Source: Chrysophaeum taylorii (taxonomy: Eukaryota > Sar > Pelagophyceae > Pelagomonadales > Pelagomonadaceae). From it: a stretch of DNA of 64,000 nucleotides. Both the position numbers and the translations under genes were made by a program. The notes beneath the pieces are model-generated. The model searched no databases. It saw nothing but the letters and a program-made list of their open reading frames with translations, and was not told where the DNA came from. Numbering within the stretch: position 1 is the first letter of the stretch; every line of letters begins with the position of its first letter. The DNA is taken from NCBI GenBank assembly GCA_029834535.1, contig JAQMWT010000044.1, positions 327,448 to 391,447 on the forward strand. The letters are read 5' to 3'. Positions 31,350-41,900 of the stretch are shown piece after piece.

Positions 31350-33484
31350 ATATCTTCGTCCTACGAAGATACTCTCGCTACTCGTGATGATGAGGATGCA
31401 CCTCCAAGTGACCCTGCTGCGCACCAGGATGACGACGCACCACCTCCTCCTGCCTTGGACACCGAACTCAAGTTCGATGTTCGGCGCAAACGTCATATCC
31501 CCGCTCATCCCATTCCTCGCAAATCCTTCGCACACGGATCTGCTGAATACCTCAACGCCAAAGAACGTGCCAATCGCTTCCACCGGGTGCACCACTGCCC
31601 CGACAACGTCGCAGCCAAGGCCCCCAACGTACTGGCTCGCCCTGGCTTCTCTGCCTCCGACCTACCGTATCGCGACTTATGCACCGACTGCATCGCACAT
31701 AACAAGCGCCACCCGCACAAGCACTTCAATCCGACCAAGCCCTCTTTTGAGCAAACTCACAAAGCCGGCGAAGTCTGGGCGTGCGACGGCGGCTATGTGA
31801 CAATTCCATCAGAATGGGGAGGCTTCACACATATTATTGTGTTCAAAGAACTTATCTCGAAGTTTCTCTTGGTGTACTTTACACGCACCACCAACGCCAC
31901 GGAGTTCGCTCAAGCTCTAGACTTTGTGTATGACTTTTGTCGTACACAAATCAACGTGCACATGCGCACCCTCTAGTCAGATGCCTTCAAGCCCTATTTT
32001 AGCCAGCACATTACCTCCCCGTACCGCGTCGATAAGGGCATTCAGCTCATCGCTTTCCGTACATGCACCACTTTAACTTTGAAGTCGAGTTAGCCATCGG
32101 CTTCATCGCCTCCGCCTCCTCAACTCGCCTTCGTTCTCTCCTTCATGCTCATTATCGTAGCTCAAAGATCGTGGAGCGCGCTATCATGTTTCCCTGGGCG
32201 GTAATACACACCATCCAAAGCTACAACCTTCTCCCGAACGCCACGCTCGAGCGCATTCACCATGCTATCCTGGGTCCGCAACAGCTACTCTACAACCAAC
32301 TAAACACCCCCCAGCATGACATGCTCAAGATCTTCGGCGCTGAATGCTACCTTCTATTGGAACCCCACGAGCACCACAAGTGGGAACCGTGCCGCCGCAA
32401 ATATCTGTATCTCTGTTGCGCCAACGCACAAAACCCGCTCGTCTCCCCACGTGTTGACCATATTGCCGACGTCGTCCTCAACCCTGAAAACGGACAAATT
32501 CGTGTTTCGTCCAAGCTGCAATTTCTCTACATGCTCCAGCATCCTACTCCTGATCCTGAACTTGCTCCTCCGCCTCACGCTCCTCCCACGCCTTTCTCGC
32601 TCACACCCCACGCTGCTATCCAAGACCATGTCATTCAGAGGGGGACACGGACACTTCATCCTCAGAGGGGGCACTCTCCACCTCACTCAGCTCCTTCTTC
32701 ATCCCCTGCTCCTGCCTCTCTTCACATTTCCGACGCTCCCGTCGACGAATCTGGCTCTATGCCACCGCCGCCCTTGCTTCCTTCTTACAAAGACCTTTTC
32801 TCACAAGATGACCTCATTCTTGTCCCAGGTTCCAAACAACCTAACACCCGCAAGGCAACCTCCATGAAAAATATCCAAGCCCGGCTGCAAGCGTCTACTA
32901 TTGGTGCTTACGCTGGTGGCAAACTCGCCGATTCCCGCTGGGATCTTCGCCACCACTTTCTTACGTTCAAGTCTCCCGCCCTCTCCGCCCTTCATATCAA
33001 TGGTGGTATCCTGTGGTCTGCTATCTGCTCAGAGGGGGAACATGCGTTGTTAGCTCGTCTCCTTCTCCCGTTGCGCACTGACTTAATAGCCCGTCACCCT
33101 CGCGTCGATGGTTACTTCGCCCACGCTAAGTGCGCATCCAGCATCCCAGCCGCCACCTTTCTAACTGCTGATGGCTCACCTACGTGCCCCATTCCTCAGC
33201 CTCTCTTAGCTGCGTTCACTGAACACGCTGCTGCCTTTGGCATCTCTTCCTTATAGTATGCACTTACGTATCTGGCGCCGACCAGCTTTATCGATCACAA
33301 CTCTTCCGAGTTCGGCGCTAATTCTGCATCTCTGTCTGACTTGGAGGAATACCTCCTGGTCTCTACAGAGTATATCACCCAGGTCTCACATGCCGACCCT
33401 ACTATCCATATCCAACTGAAATCTGCCCCTACTACTCCTACTGACGCTGTTTCCGCTCATCCCGAAGTTGCGCACACGGCCTCG
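31350..33484 (+). pseudogene. copia integrase
   Basis: After an acidic Pro-rich spacer, the zinc-binding (GAG-pre-integrase) domain reads RFHRVHHC...DLCTDC (31575-31691). The catalytic core begins EVWACDGGY with the first Asp at 31785-31787, followed by FTHIIVFKELISKFLLVYF. A TAG at 31974 interrupts just before the second Asp (SDAFKPYF). After a frame change near 32050 the core resumes (KIVERAIMFPWAVIHTIQSYNLLPN) and the C-terminal GKK-like region follows (EPHEHHKWEPCRRKYLYLCC). A long Pro/Ser/His-rich stretch, as in copia integrase C-termini, runs to about 33256. Integrase inserts the cDNA into the host genome; this one cannot be made intact. Confidence 0.75.
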
Positions 33485-33505
33485 AACGCAACGTCGCTAA
33501 ACTAT
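33485..33505 (+). other. Repeated NATSLNY motif 3 (integrase/RT junction)
   Basis: AACGCAACGTCGCTAAAC then TAT, N-A-T-S-L-N-Y, between integrase tail and reverse transcriptase. Confidence 0.6.
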
Positions 33506-35414
33506 AATTCACCAGCCATTGTTGGTCCTGACGAATATAAGGTCCAAGAAGCGGACGTTTCCATTGACGAATATAAACTTAAGTGCCTCCACGGTATGTC
33601 GCCTGAAGACAGGCACGCCTACCTCAAGGCCATCGCCAAGGAACTCCACGACATTATCCGCTTTGGCTGCTTCAAACTTTCATTACCCGACAGTGTCTCT
33701 CGCCCTATTGACAGCAGGATGGTGCTGAAGATTAAAACAGACTCTGCAGGCAAATACGTTAAGCACAAGGCCCGCCTCGTGCTACTTGGCTTTCTAGCAT
33801 CCCTTGGCGCCGATTTCTTTGGCACCTTCAGCCCAATGGCCACAATGACCGCAATCCGGGTACTACTGGCTATTGCAGCATACAAGCAATTGCCTGTCTA
33901 CCAAGCAGACGTCCCGAACGCCTTCGTTCAGTCTGACATTGATGCCAACGTCTATGTTCAGTTACCAGACGGCATCAAGCTTATCGACCCCGATGACGCT
34001 AAGTACAAGGGCCGACGCCTACCGAAACTGCTGAAGTCACTTTATGGACTTCGTCAATCGCCATCTCTTTGGAACAAAGAGATAGACGGCTTCTTCCGTA
34101 GCCTTGGCTACAAGCGCCTGCATTCGGACTCTTGCCTATATGCTCGAGTATCCGCACATGCTAAGTTCGTCGTATGCAGTCTGTCTGTAGACAACATTGT
34201 TGTTGTGTCCAATGATAACAATTCTTCGTACTGAGTTACAGGATGCCCTCCACCAACGGTATGCTGTAGAGCAGTTTGAACCTGTCCATACCCTCCTAGG
34301 CATGCGTGTGTGTCGCACATCTGATGGATCCATTTCCCTGGATGTGCAAGCCAAGCTTGATGAACTCTTCGCTGATCATCCTGTCTTGCAGCAACTAACC
34401 CCGCTTAAATATTCAATGTCCTCGTCTTTCAAGTATAAAGATGGCACTCCCAGCTCTGAAACAGAGTTGTACATCAACTCGCACTTTGCCACCCTCCTTG
34501 GCAAGCTGGTGTTCTTGCAAGTGGCCTGCAGACTTGACTTCTCGCAAGCCTTGGGCAGATGTTCGCGTGGTATGCATGCACCCAAGTATGTTCGCGTTCA
34601 AATGCTAGAGCACCTGCTCCGCTACCTGAGGAAGCCCGAAAACCGCTCACTTCGCCTCTGGTTCCATCCTAAAGGTAATGCTATTGAAGCTCACCTTCGC
34701 ACTGTTTCCGCTAATCGAATTGATCTTTCCACTGTGGTTGACTACCAACCGCAGGATGTGTCCACTGGACAGTTTGATCCCTTAGTTGCCATGGTTGACG
34801 CTGACAACGCCCCTTCCATAGCACAGGAAGATAGGAAATCTACCGCCGGGTTTGTCTTCTATCTTTTCAACTGCCTTATTGGTTGGAAAAGCACGCTTCA
34901 ACCGATTGTCTCCTGCTCAACTCACGAAGCTGAGTTGATTGCCCTCAGTGTTTGTGCTGATGAAGCTGTTTGGCTACGCAAGCTGCTGTTGGAACTCTCC
35001 TTTGCCGTCAACCCCACCTTTTACGTCAACAATGTTAACGGTGAGAACACCGCTGATCCTGTTCATTTCGATGACAATGACAACCCAATTGCTGAAGATA
35101 TGCGCTTCATCAGAAGCCTACCTCTCTTGTCTGACAATGCTGCTGCTGTTCACACCTCTAATAACCCAGATGGATCCTCTCGATCCAAGGCAGTGTCGAC
35201 CAGATGGTTTAAGATCCGTGAGTACATCTCGCTACAGAAAATTCGAGTCCATCATGTTCCCGGCAAGCTAAACGTGCCTGATGGTTTTACAAAGCCACTT
35301 GCTGCTGAGTTCTCCATTTTTCGTTCTCTACTCGGTATGCATCATGCCTCTGACGACAAGCCTCTACAGGATAGAAGATGCCTAACGCTAGTGACCGCAA
35401 CGTCGTTAAACTAG
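33506..35414 (+). pseudogene. copia reverse transcriptase and RNase H
   Basis: RVT_2-type reverse transcriptase. Landmarks are the YKVQEADVS spacer, RMVLKIKTDSAGKYVKHKARLV, GADFFGTFSPMATMTAIRVLLAIAA (written here in parts of under 20), and motif A VYQADVPNAFVQSDID with its Asp at 33908-33910. KSLYGLRQSPSLWNKEID follows. The active-site box normally YVDD reads SVDN (34184-34195), so the second catalytic Asp is lost. The frame shifts near 34230. RNase H follows: DADNAPSIAQEDRKSTAG, STHEAELIALS, LSDNAAAVHTS and VHHVPGKLNVPDGFTKPL, with the acidic residues kept. The frame ends at 35412-35414 with TAG at the last position of the fourth SLNY motif. Confidence 0.85.
35394..35414 (+). other. Repeated TATSLN-stop motif 4 (end of RNase H)
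   Basis: ACCGCAACGTCGTTAAAC then TAG, T-A-T-S-L-N-stop. In the other four copies the last codon is TAC or TAT (Tyr), so the stop differs by one base. Confidence 0.6.
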
Positions 35415-35469
35415 CCCTGGCCCTACCTTCTTTTGCCACAAATTTTTTGTACGTGTGTGAGTGTTGCTC

Positions 35470-37446
35470 ATGTCCTTTTCTTGGCACTCCCGTGGCCGCG
35501 GCATCTCCCCAGTCGTTCGAAGGACAGTCCCACGCCCGCTCTCCACGGCCGAACCTTCTCCCAGGTTGTCGAAAAAGCGACAACCTATGACCGCTGTTAC
35601 TGCTACCCCACAGGCTGCTGCTGTTGCACCGACACCAGCCGAAAATATCTTACCTCAATCGCTAACGCTCCAGGACGGCCTCAGCATGGACTATGCTTTG
35701 TACGAACGAGGAATCTCTCTCCTTGAGAACTTCCGTGTCCCTGTCACCCCATTTCTCTCTTCTTTTATGCGAGTGGAACTCATCTCAGCCCTACACTCTG
35801 TCTATGAGTCTACTGACTTTTCATTGTTTGTGGAACTGACCACATTCATATCCATGCGCTTACCCATTACTATACCTTGGGAAGCTGCTCCTGCTATTGC
35901 TTCTATTGGCTGCTACAGAGGCCCCAAACGCGAACGTTTCATTTTGTCGTCCTTTTGTACGCAATGCCTTACTGATCTTGGACAACCGACTTTCCTCGTC
36001 TCGACCACGTACAGTTCCAAGGCACAAACACCTCGTGAACTTCCCACTGAAGTGCTGAGTCATCTCAACACGGACGACCATAAGAAGAATGGTCACATCC
36101 CCATCTCTGCTATTACTATGGGTATGTGCTTTGTTTGTCACAATACTGGTCAGGTGCCTATACAACCTACTGTATGTGCTCGCAATGATACTTCCTTCCA
36201 ATTCCCTTGTGATGCGCGCTCAGCTGGTCATATACGCGCTACCCTCATACGCATCTATCATTTGCCAAGGGAGTTATATACTCTTTTGACAAGTATACTA
36301 GCACAACACCCGTCACTTGTTAACTTGGTCTTATCTGTATCCGCTCTGGCCACAACAGATCCTACTACACAATGGCCATTCGCACTGGATCTTCGGCTTA
36401 TAACACAGATGCACCTTGAGCATCTTAATTTCCTTGTGACCCTTGTTCGAACACAGAGTCGCAAAGCTCAGGCTATGTTCAAGCCCTCCAAATTCCAACC
36501 TGTGGTTACCACAGTTGCCCAATCGTGGGTACAACATCTTGACGACTACGTATCATCTTCAGATGATACAAAACCGCCGTCACTCCTGGATGTAATGTTC
36601 GGCCCCACTTATACTCAGGCAGAACACCAAGACTTTCTGCGCTTTTTAAACGCGAAACACCCCCTACTTGCACAGCATGTGTTGACCGAAACGTCGTTAA
36701 ACTACTCAATCTCCACATCAGACCCAACTCTGGAGATGTCTTCGCCATCGACACACCCTGCGCCTTCTGCCTCGCTTGATGATGTCGATGCCTTGCGTCA
36801 ACAAGTCGAACAACCCCAGGAAACTCTTCGTCTACACATCCGCAAGGTCAACATTCTCAGTGCTGAGAATCAATCTCTACGCACAGATCTACAGGCTGCC
36901 ATTGCTTCAATCACCTCCCTGGAGAACCGGCTCTTACCTCCTACAGCCAACGCGCACGTGTTACTTATAACACTGTACAAGATCACAGAGCTGTTGTCTC
37001 GCTTAACTCTTAGCGCTCATGACCAATATGCCGCCAACCACTCCTCCCAGGACGATCACCTCCTTCATCTGCGTGACAAGTTGCTCTCGTGTATTCAGAG
37101 CATCCCATTCGCATGTGAATCGGAAGACTCTTCTATCTTCTCGGATCCGTTCGCTGAGTCCAACTTCTTGGAAAACCAACTGGACACCCTGCAACTTGAC
37201 TCGCTGGTGCCATCCATACTGAATGCTTTACTTGCACTCACGTTTCGCGTGGTACCACACCATTCTGCTATTGGTGTTCACCACCTTACAGCAGAAGCTG
37301 ACGACGACGATACCGATACTCTCGAACCAGTAACGATGTTCACCACCTCAGATAGCCTTAACACACTGTCTGTCGTACCTGTGTTTCGTAATGCTCTGTT
37401 CAAAAGCGTCAAGTCGACTCTCAGCTCCACCAAGTCCACGCCCTAA
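35470..37446 (+). CDS. Novel two-module ORF downstream of RNase H in the copia element
   Basis: The longest intact frame of the element, about 658 codons from the ATG at 35470 (the ATG at 35587 is an alternative). I do not recognise it. The N-terminal module (to about 36684) is helical with two Cys pairs (FCTQC near 35955 and MCFVCH near 36125) that could form a zinc site. The motif T-E-T-S-L-N-Y at 36685-36705 then separates a second module with a coiled coil (LRQQVEQPQETLRLHIRKV, then SLRTDLQAAIASITSLENR) and an acidic region (AEADDDDTDTLEP). No signal peptide or membrane helix, so it does not look like an envelope protein. Its lack of stops, while Gag and Pol are broken, is notable. It may be released from the polyprotein or translated separately. 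Confidence 0.7.
   Translation: MSFSWHSRGRGISPVVRRTVPRPLSTAEPSPRLSKKRQPMTAVTATPQAAAVAPTPAENILPQSLTLQDGLSMDYALYERGISLLENFRVPVTPFLSSFMRVELISALHSVYESTDFSLFVELTTFISMRLPITIPWEAAPAIASIGCYRGPKRERFILSSFCTQCLTDLGQPTFLVSTTYSSKAQTPRELPTEVLSHLNTDDHKKNGHIPISAITMGMCFVCHNTGQVPIQPTVCARNDTSFQFPCDARSAGHIRATLIRIYHLPRELYTLLTSILAQHPSLVNLVLSVSALATTDPTTQWPFALDLRLITQMHLEHLNFLVTLVRTQSRKAQAMFKPSKFQPVVTTVAQSWVQHLDDYVSSSDDTKPPSLLDVMFGPTYTQAEHQDFLRFLNAKHPLLAQHVLTETSLNYSISTSDPTLEMSSPSTHPAPSASLDDVDALRQQVEQPQETLRLHIRKVNILSAENQSLRTDLQAAIASITSLENRLLPPTANAHVLLITLYKITELLSRLTLSAHDQYAANHSSQDDHLLHLRDKLLSCIQSIPFACESEDSSIFSDPFAESNFLENQLDTLQLDSLVPSILNALLALTFRVVPHHSAIGVHHLTAEADDDDTDTLEPVTMFTTSDSLNTLSVVPVFRNALFKSVKSTLSSTKSTP
36685..36705 (+). 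other. Repeated TETSLNY motif 5 (inside the 3' ORF)
   Basis: ACCGAAACGTCGTTAAAC then TAC, T-E-T-S-L-N-Y, the sequence nearest the consensus. Divides the 3' ORF into a Cys-containing module and a coiled-coil module. Confidence 0.6.
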
Positions 37447-37585
37447 GACACCCTTCTATACTCTCGATGCTTCATATGTGACCTCTGCGACCATCAAGAC
37501 TGTATTGTCCTTTTTTTTCTTTCCTTCATCATCATCTTTCTCAAGAGATGCTCTACAGTCGCACCTCGAGCGCTTAAGACATCTC
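37447..37585 (+). other. Non-coding spacer before the 3' LTR
   Basis: T-rich (a run at 37510-37518) with ATCATCATC; no coding content. Confidence 0.4.
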
Positions 37586-37592
37586 GAGGGGG
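37586..37592 (+). other. Polypurine tract
   Basis: GAGGGGG sits immediately before the TG of the 3' LTR, the position where plus-strand DNA synthesis is primed. Short but well placed. Confidence 0.6.
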
Positions 37593-37918
37593 TGCAGAGA
37601 AATCTGCTGCTGCCTCTTACCCTTATCCGTCCGTTGAGAAAGTGATCTCTTCCTTACCCTTCTTCGTCCTCTCTATACAGTCCTCAATTAGTCCTCTGAT
37701 ATTTGTGCTCAAGCTCATCATCATGGTCTAGCGCGCGCCCCGAGGTATGTCTATACACTTAACCCCTTTCTCGAGTAGTTCTAGATGCCGCCTGTCGTGT
37801 TCTGAGGATATAGGGAACATAACCTTTCATTCCCCGAATTAAATACTTCCAGACGTTCATCATGATGACGGGATGGTTTCCCAGGTGAGTTGCACCACTG
37901 CATGCTAAATGCTCTGCA
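37593..37918 (+). repeat. 3' LTR of the copia element
   Basis: 326 bases, TGCAGAGAAATC to TGCTCTGCA. The length difference from the 5' LTR comes from small indels (for example GCTGCTGCC against CTACTGCC, and an extra stretch near 37757). Confidence 0.9.
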
Positions 37919-38902
37919 GAAGCAATATTACTTTTAGTCGACACGTTTTAAGGGTAGAGTAAAAAAAGCCTTTACTTAGTTTTTGAGGTCGCGACAAGGG
38001 ACAAAACGTTCAGAGTAAAATCAAGTGGCCGCTTTTAGATTATCGCGTCTAGGGGAAAAAGCAAAATAAAGTAAAAATAGACATGCAGTCTTTTTCGTAT
38101 CCGCCGAATTATTCCACGCATGGCACTAGCATAAAAAACCTGGCGGGGATCGTGGTCTCGTCGGCGAAGTTGAGTTCTCGCCGTATTTGTCACGGGCCCA
38201 CTCCAGGAACTCGCGGTTCATGCGCAAGAGGACGAGCGTGTGAGTTCTTCGTCGCCAAGCCGCGAGTTAGTAACCCCGTTCGCAGAAGCTTTCGGCAGGA
38301 AGCGTAAAGATGGTGAGGATCTCGTTTGGGGAGAAGGCCGTACTTGGGGTGTCTTTCTCGACCAAGTTCACGAGAGGAGGTTGCGCACAGGTCATCACAC
38401 AAACGGGTTAAGACAAGTCCTCCTTGGGTCGCGAGAGGGGCAAAGTAATAAAGGCAAAATAATAAGGAAAATCAGGAGGAGGTTTTTTTACAACCTCTTC
38501 TTCTTTCTACTCCTCTGTAATAAAGAGTAGTAAAGGTGCAAAACGCTGGAACTTTCTTTGAGCAAGCAGTGCAGGGAGCGCTTTAAAAAAGCACGTTTTG
38601 CCCAACGCAGGCGCCCAGCGTCGAGGCGGAATACGAAGGCTGCGAGCAGCACAGAGGCAACGTTGGAGAGCGACATCGAAGCGCCCAAAACAAACAACAA
38701 AGCTCGCGCAGCAGCAGGCAACGAGCGATCACGCCCGAAAAAAAAGTTGAAGCTCGCAAGCAAGCGAAGCGGCGGCTCACCTTGCGACCCTGGCCAGGCG
38801 CATGCTTCATGGCGCAGCTGCTGAAGGAGCGTACTGGCCTGCACTCGTCGTAAAAAAATTAAAAAATCGTTGATCTATCAACTCGCGTATCAGTATAAAA
38901 TG
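37919..38902. other. Between copia element and giant gene, no confirmed gene
   Basis: The minus strand around 38400-38100 has coding-like pieces (PPLVNLVEKDTPSTAF, then LLRMNREFLEWARDKYGEN) in one frame with a stop between, possibly exons of an unrecognised or decayed gene. The plus strand 38558-38824 is basic and low complexity. ACTGGCCTGCACT at 38828-38840 is shared with 21900-21912. The last 60 bases are the 3' flank of the giant minus-strand gene. Confidence 0.35.
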
Positions 38903-41900
38903 TTAGGCAGTTTCTGAAAAGAAGATGCCAGTTCTGCGAGCATAAGCGCCTTCTTCTTCTTCTTCGAGGCTGAGGAAGACGTCGTCGGGAGGAAGGGGGT
39001 CAGTTGCGAACAGGTCGTCGTCTTTATATTCCGATACTTCGACGATTTCGCGCAATTCTTTGGGTGGAACATCAACCAACAACGGATTAGGCTTATTGTC
39101 GGACGGAATCTCGTCGATCTCGATGAAGAGTTCGTCGATCGAATCGTCGAGGAAACCAGCAAAGGAAGGTGCGGCATACAAGCCTCTGCTGCGGAAGAAC
39201 TGGAGCATACCGTAGGCGAGAACGACAAGATTCGTGAAGAAGCCGAGAGCAGTCGCGTAGTCGGGATCCGCGAGAATTAAAAAAGCGATCTTGGTAACGA
39301 GTTGCAGCGCCGAGGACGCGGCGGAGATAGCTATCGCGCGCGCGTAGACGCGCGGGCTCCCGGTGGTAATAATAGTCCCCGGAAGCAAGAGCCACGGACT
39401 AAACGCGATGCCGACGACGAGACTTGGTTCGAGGTATTTCTTTGTTGCCAATAACGAAAATAAGACGCGAGCGGCGATGATGGCGAGGCCGATCCACGAG
39501 TAAACGCCGTGGCGAAGACATACGAACAAAAAGTCGCAGCCAGCGTCGCAGACAGCAAAATAGAGGAAGGGGGAGCGTTTCCGGCCAACGACGATCAACC
39601 CCGCGAGCGTGATAATCCCGACTGCAACGTAGCAATTCGAAGAAGAAGAAGAAGAAAAGCTCCTGTGCTGCTGGGATGACGCAGCCTCATCCTCCAAGAT
39701 CGCGAATTCCCCAGTGTAGAATACGGTCTCGCTCAGACGTCTACGACCTCCTCCGGTAGCAGCGGCGACAACGTAGGTGACGAAGCGGTAGTCGTAGCGA
39801 GGGACGCCGAGAGATGGCGACGGAAGGGTATGCGTGGATACGACGGTCCCAGCTTGGACGAAAGACTCGTTTGCAATTAGATCTGAGAATTCTCTGCACG
39901 GCTCGACGTCGTCGCCGTTCGCACACAAAAGGGTCTTAACTCGGACATTTTGAGCCGACGCGCGAAACGTGTAAGACAACGCGAAGGTGTCGCCCACGTA
40001 GAGGTGAGCGGAGTTGTTCGCCATGTCGATTTCTGCGTCTTCGGCGTCCAAAACAGACATTGTGGAGAGAATCATCGAATCCCCGGATGCCGCCGCCGCA
40101 GCAGCAGAAGATGTTTTGGGGCAAGAACACTCGTATTCGCCGGTATACCCTCTTCCGTGGAGTTCGATGCCGTTCAAATCGTTTCCGTTGTATGACTTGG
40201 CGACGATGAAGCCGTCGACGTAGCCTATGTTTTGGTTCAGGAGTTCGACGTGCGCGAACGGAGCGAGCACGGATGGTCCGAACTGTCGACCTCCGCCGTC
40301 GGTGAGGAGAACGTCCGCGGTTCCGAGGAAAACGACCAGCGTTTTACCGTTGTTCGCGCCCTGAGAGTTTTGATCCCCAAAGTCGAACAGGTTCCAAGTG
40401 TCGCCCGCCTGTTGCGTGACCACGTACACGTTCTCGGCTGGTTCGATCGAGAGCGCGAGCGCCTCTATATCTTCCCAGCTTTTGAACCAACCAGGGAGAA
40501 AGGACGTATTCACGCCGCTCTGGAACCGCACGTTATCGAGCGGGAGTCCGTCGTTCACATAACTGGGCCCCTGGTCTTGAAAATTTGATGCGATCTCGAT
40601 ACTGTCGCCACCGTCTTTTCGCGTCAGGTTGCCACCAATGACGATGGGTCCGTAGATAGTCTTCGCCGCGATGTCTGCGTCGTCCCGCGTGATGAGCGTG
40701 TACTGCCGAAATTTGGTGATCAGCTTGCTGTACACATCGTTCTCCTCGCAAGAAAAAGTCGTGCCATTCGGCGGGCACACTCCATCGCGAGTGGTCGGAG
40801 CTGGCACCGGTGCCGAGCTGGGCAAGGCTGTCGGTGCCGCGAGTGGTCCTTGTGATGGTGCACTAGTAGGGCCGGCCAAAGGAGTGCTCGATGGCTGCGA
40901 CGTGGGCGCGCTGATTGGCGAACCAGAGGGACTGACAGTCGGATCTGGCACCGGCGCCAAGCTGGGCAAGGCTGTCGGTGCGGGGAGTGGTCCTCGAGAT
41001 GGTCCACTAGTAGGGCCGGCCAAAGGAGTGCTTGTTGGCTGCAACGTGGGTGCGCTGATTGGCAAACCAGAGGGACTGACAGTCGGAGCTTGTAATGGCG
41101 TCGCGCTGGGCAAGGCTGTCGGTGCCGCGAGTGGTCCTCGAGATGGTGCACTAGTAGGGCCGGCCAAGGGGGTGCTCGTTGGCTGCGACGTGGGCGCGCT
41201 GATTGGCGAACCAGAGGGACTGACAGTCGGATCTGGCACCGGCGCCGAGCTGGGCAAGGCTGTCGGTGCGGCGAGTGGTCCTCGAGATGGTGCACTAGTA
41301 GGGCCGGCCAAAGGAGTGCTTGTTGGCTGCAACGTGGGCGCGCTGACTGGCGAACCAGAGGGACTGACAGTCGGATCTGGCACCGGCGCCAAGCTGCGCA
41401 AGGCTGTCGGTGCGGGGAGTGGTCCTCGAGATGGTCCACTAGTAGGGCCGGCCAAAGGAGTGCTTGTTGGCTGCAACGTGGGTGCGCTGATTGGCAAACC
41501 AGAGGGACTGACAGTCGGAGCTTGTAATGGCGTCGCGCTGGGAAAGGCTGTCGGTGCCGCGAGTGGTCCTCGAGATGGTGCACTAGTAGGGCCGGCCAAA
41601 GGAGTGCTTGTTGGCTGCAACGTGGGCGCGCTGACTGGCGAACCAGAGGGACTGACAGTCGGATCTGGCACCGGCGCCAAGCTGCGCAAGGCTGTCGGCG
41701 CAGCATGCGGTCCTTGTGATGGTGTCCTTGTAGGGCCTGCGGCAAATGGAGTGCTCGTTGGCTGTGCCGTGGGCGCGCTGACTGGCGAAGCAGAGGGGCT
41801 GACAGTCGGAGCTTGTAACGGCGCCGAGCTTGGCAAGGCTGTCGGTGTCGCGAGTGGTCCTTGTGATGGTGTCCTTGTAGGGCCGGCGGCAAATGGAGTG

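Larger units (their letters stand above)
25763..37918 (+). mobile_element. 12.2 kb Ty1/copia LTR retrotransposon with DNA methyltransferase and extra 3' modules
   Basis: Bounded by two LTRs with the same TGCAGAG...CTCTGCA ends. The order inside is primer-binding site, Gag, aspartic protease, cytosine-C5 DNA methyltransferase, integrase, reverse transcriptase-RNase H, two further modules and a purine tract. Integrase before reverse transcriptase is the Ty1/copia order. Typical copia elements are about 5 kb, so this one is more than twice as long, mainly because of the methyltransferase region and the modules after RNase H. It carries stops (26746, 29847, 31974, 35412) and several frame changes, so this copy is defective. 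A perfect 5-base target duplication is not present (TAGGC left, GAAGC right). A truncated relative lies at 19480-20795. Confidence 0.88.

Noticed and set aside
35470-37446. Envelope gene of an endogenous retrovirus-like element
   Set aside because: No signal peptide, membrane helix or furin-type site is visible. Copia domain order and the SLNY motifs fit a polyprotein module better.
25758-37923. Five-base target-site duplication of the copia element
   Set aside because: TAGGC on the left and GAAGC on the right share only three positions; too weak to claim.
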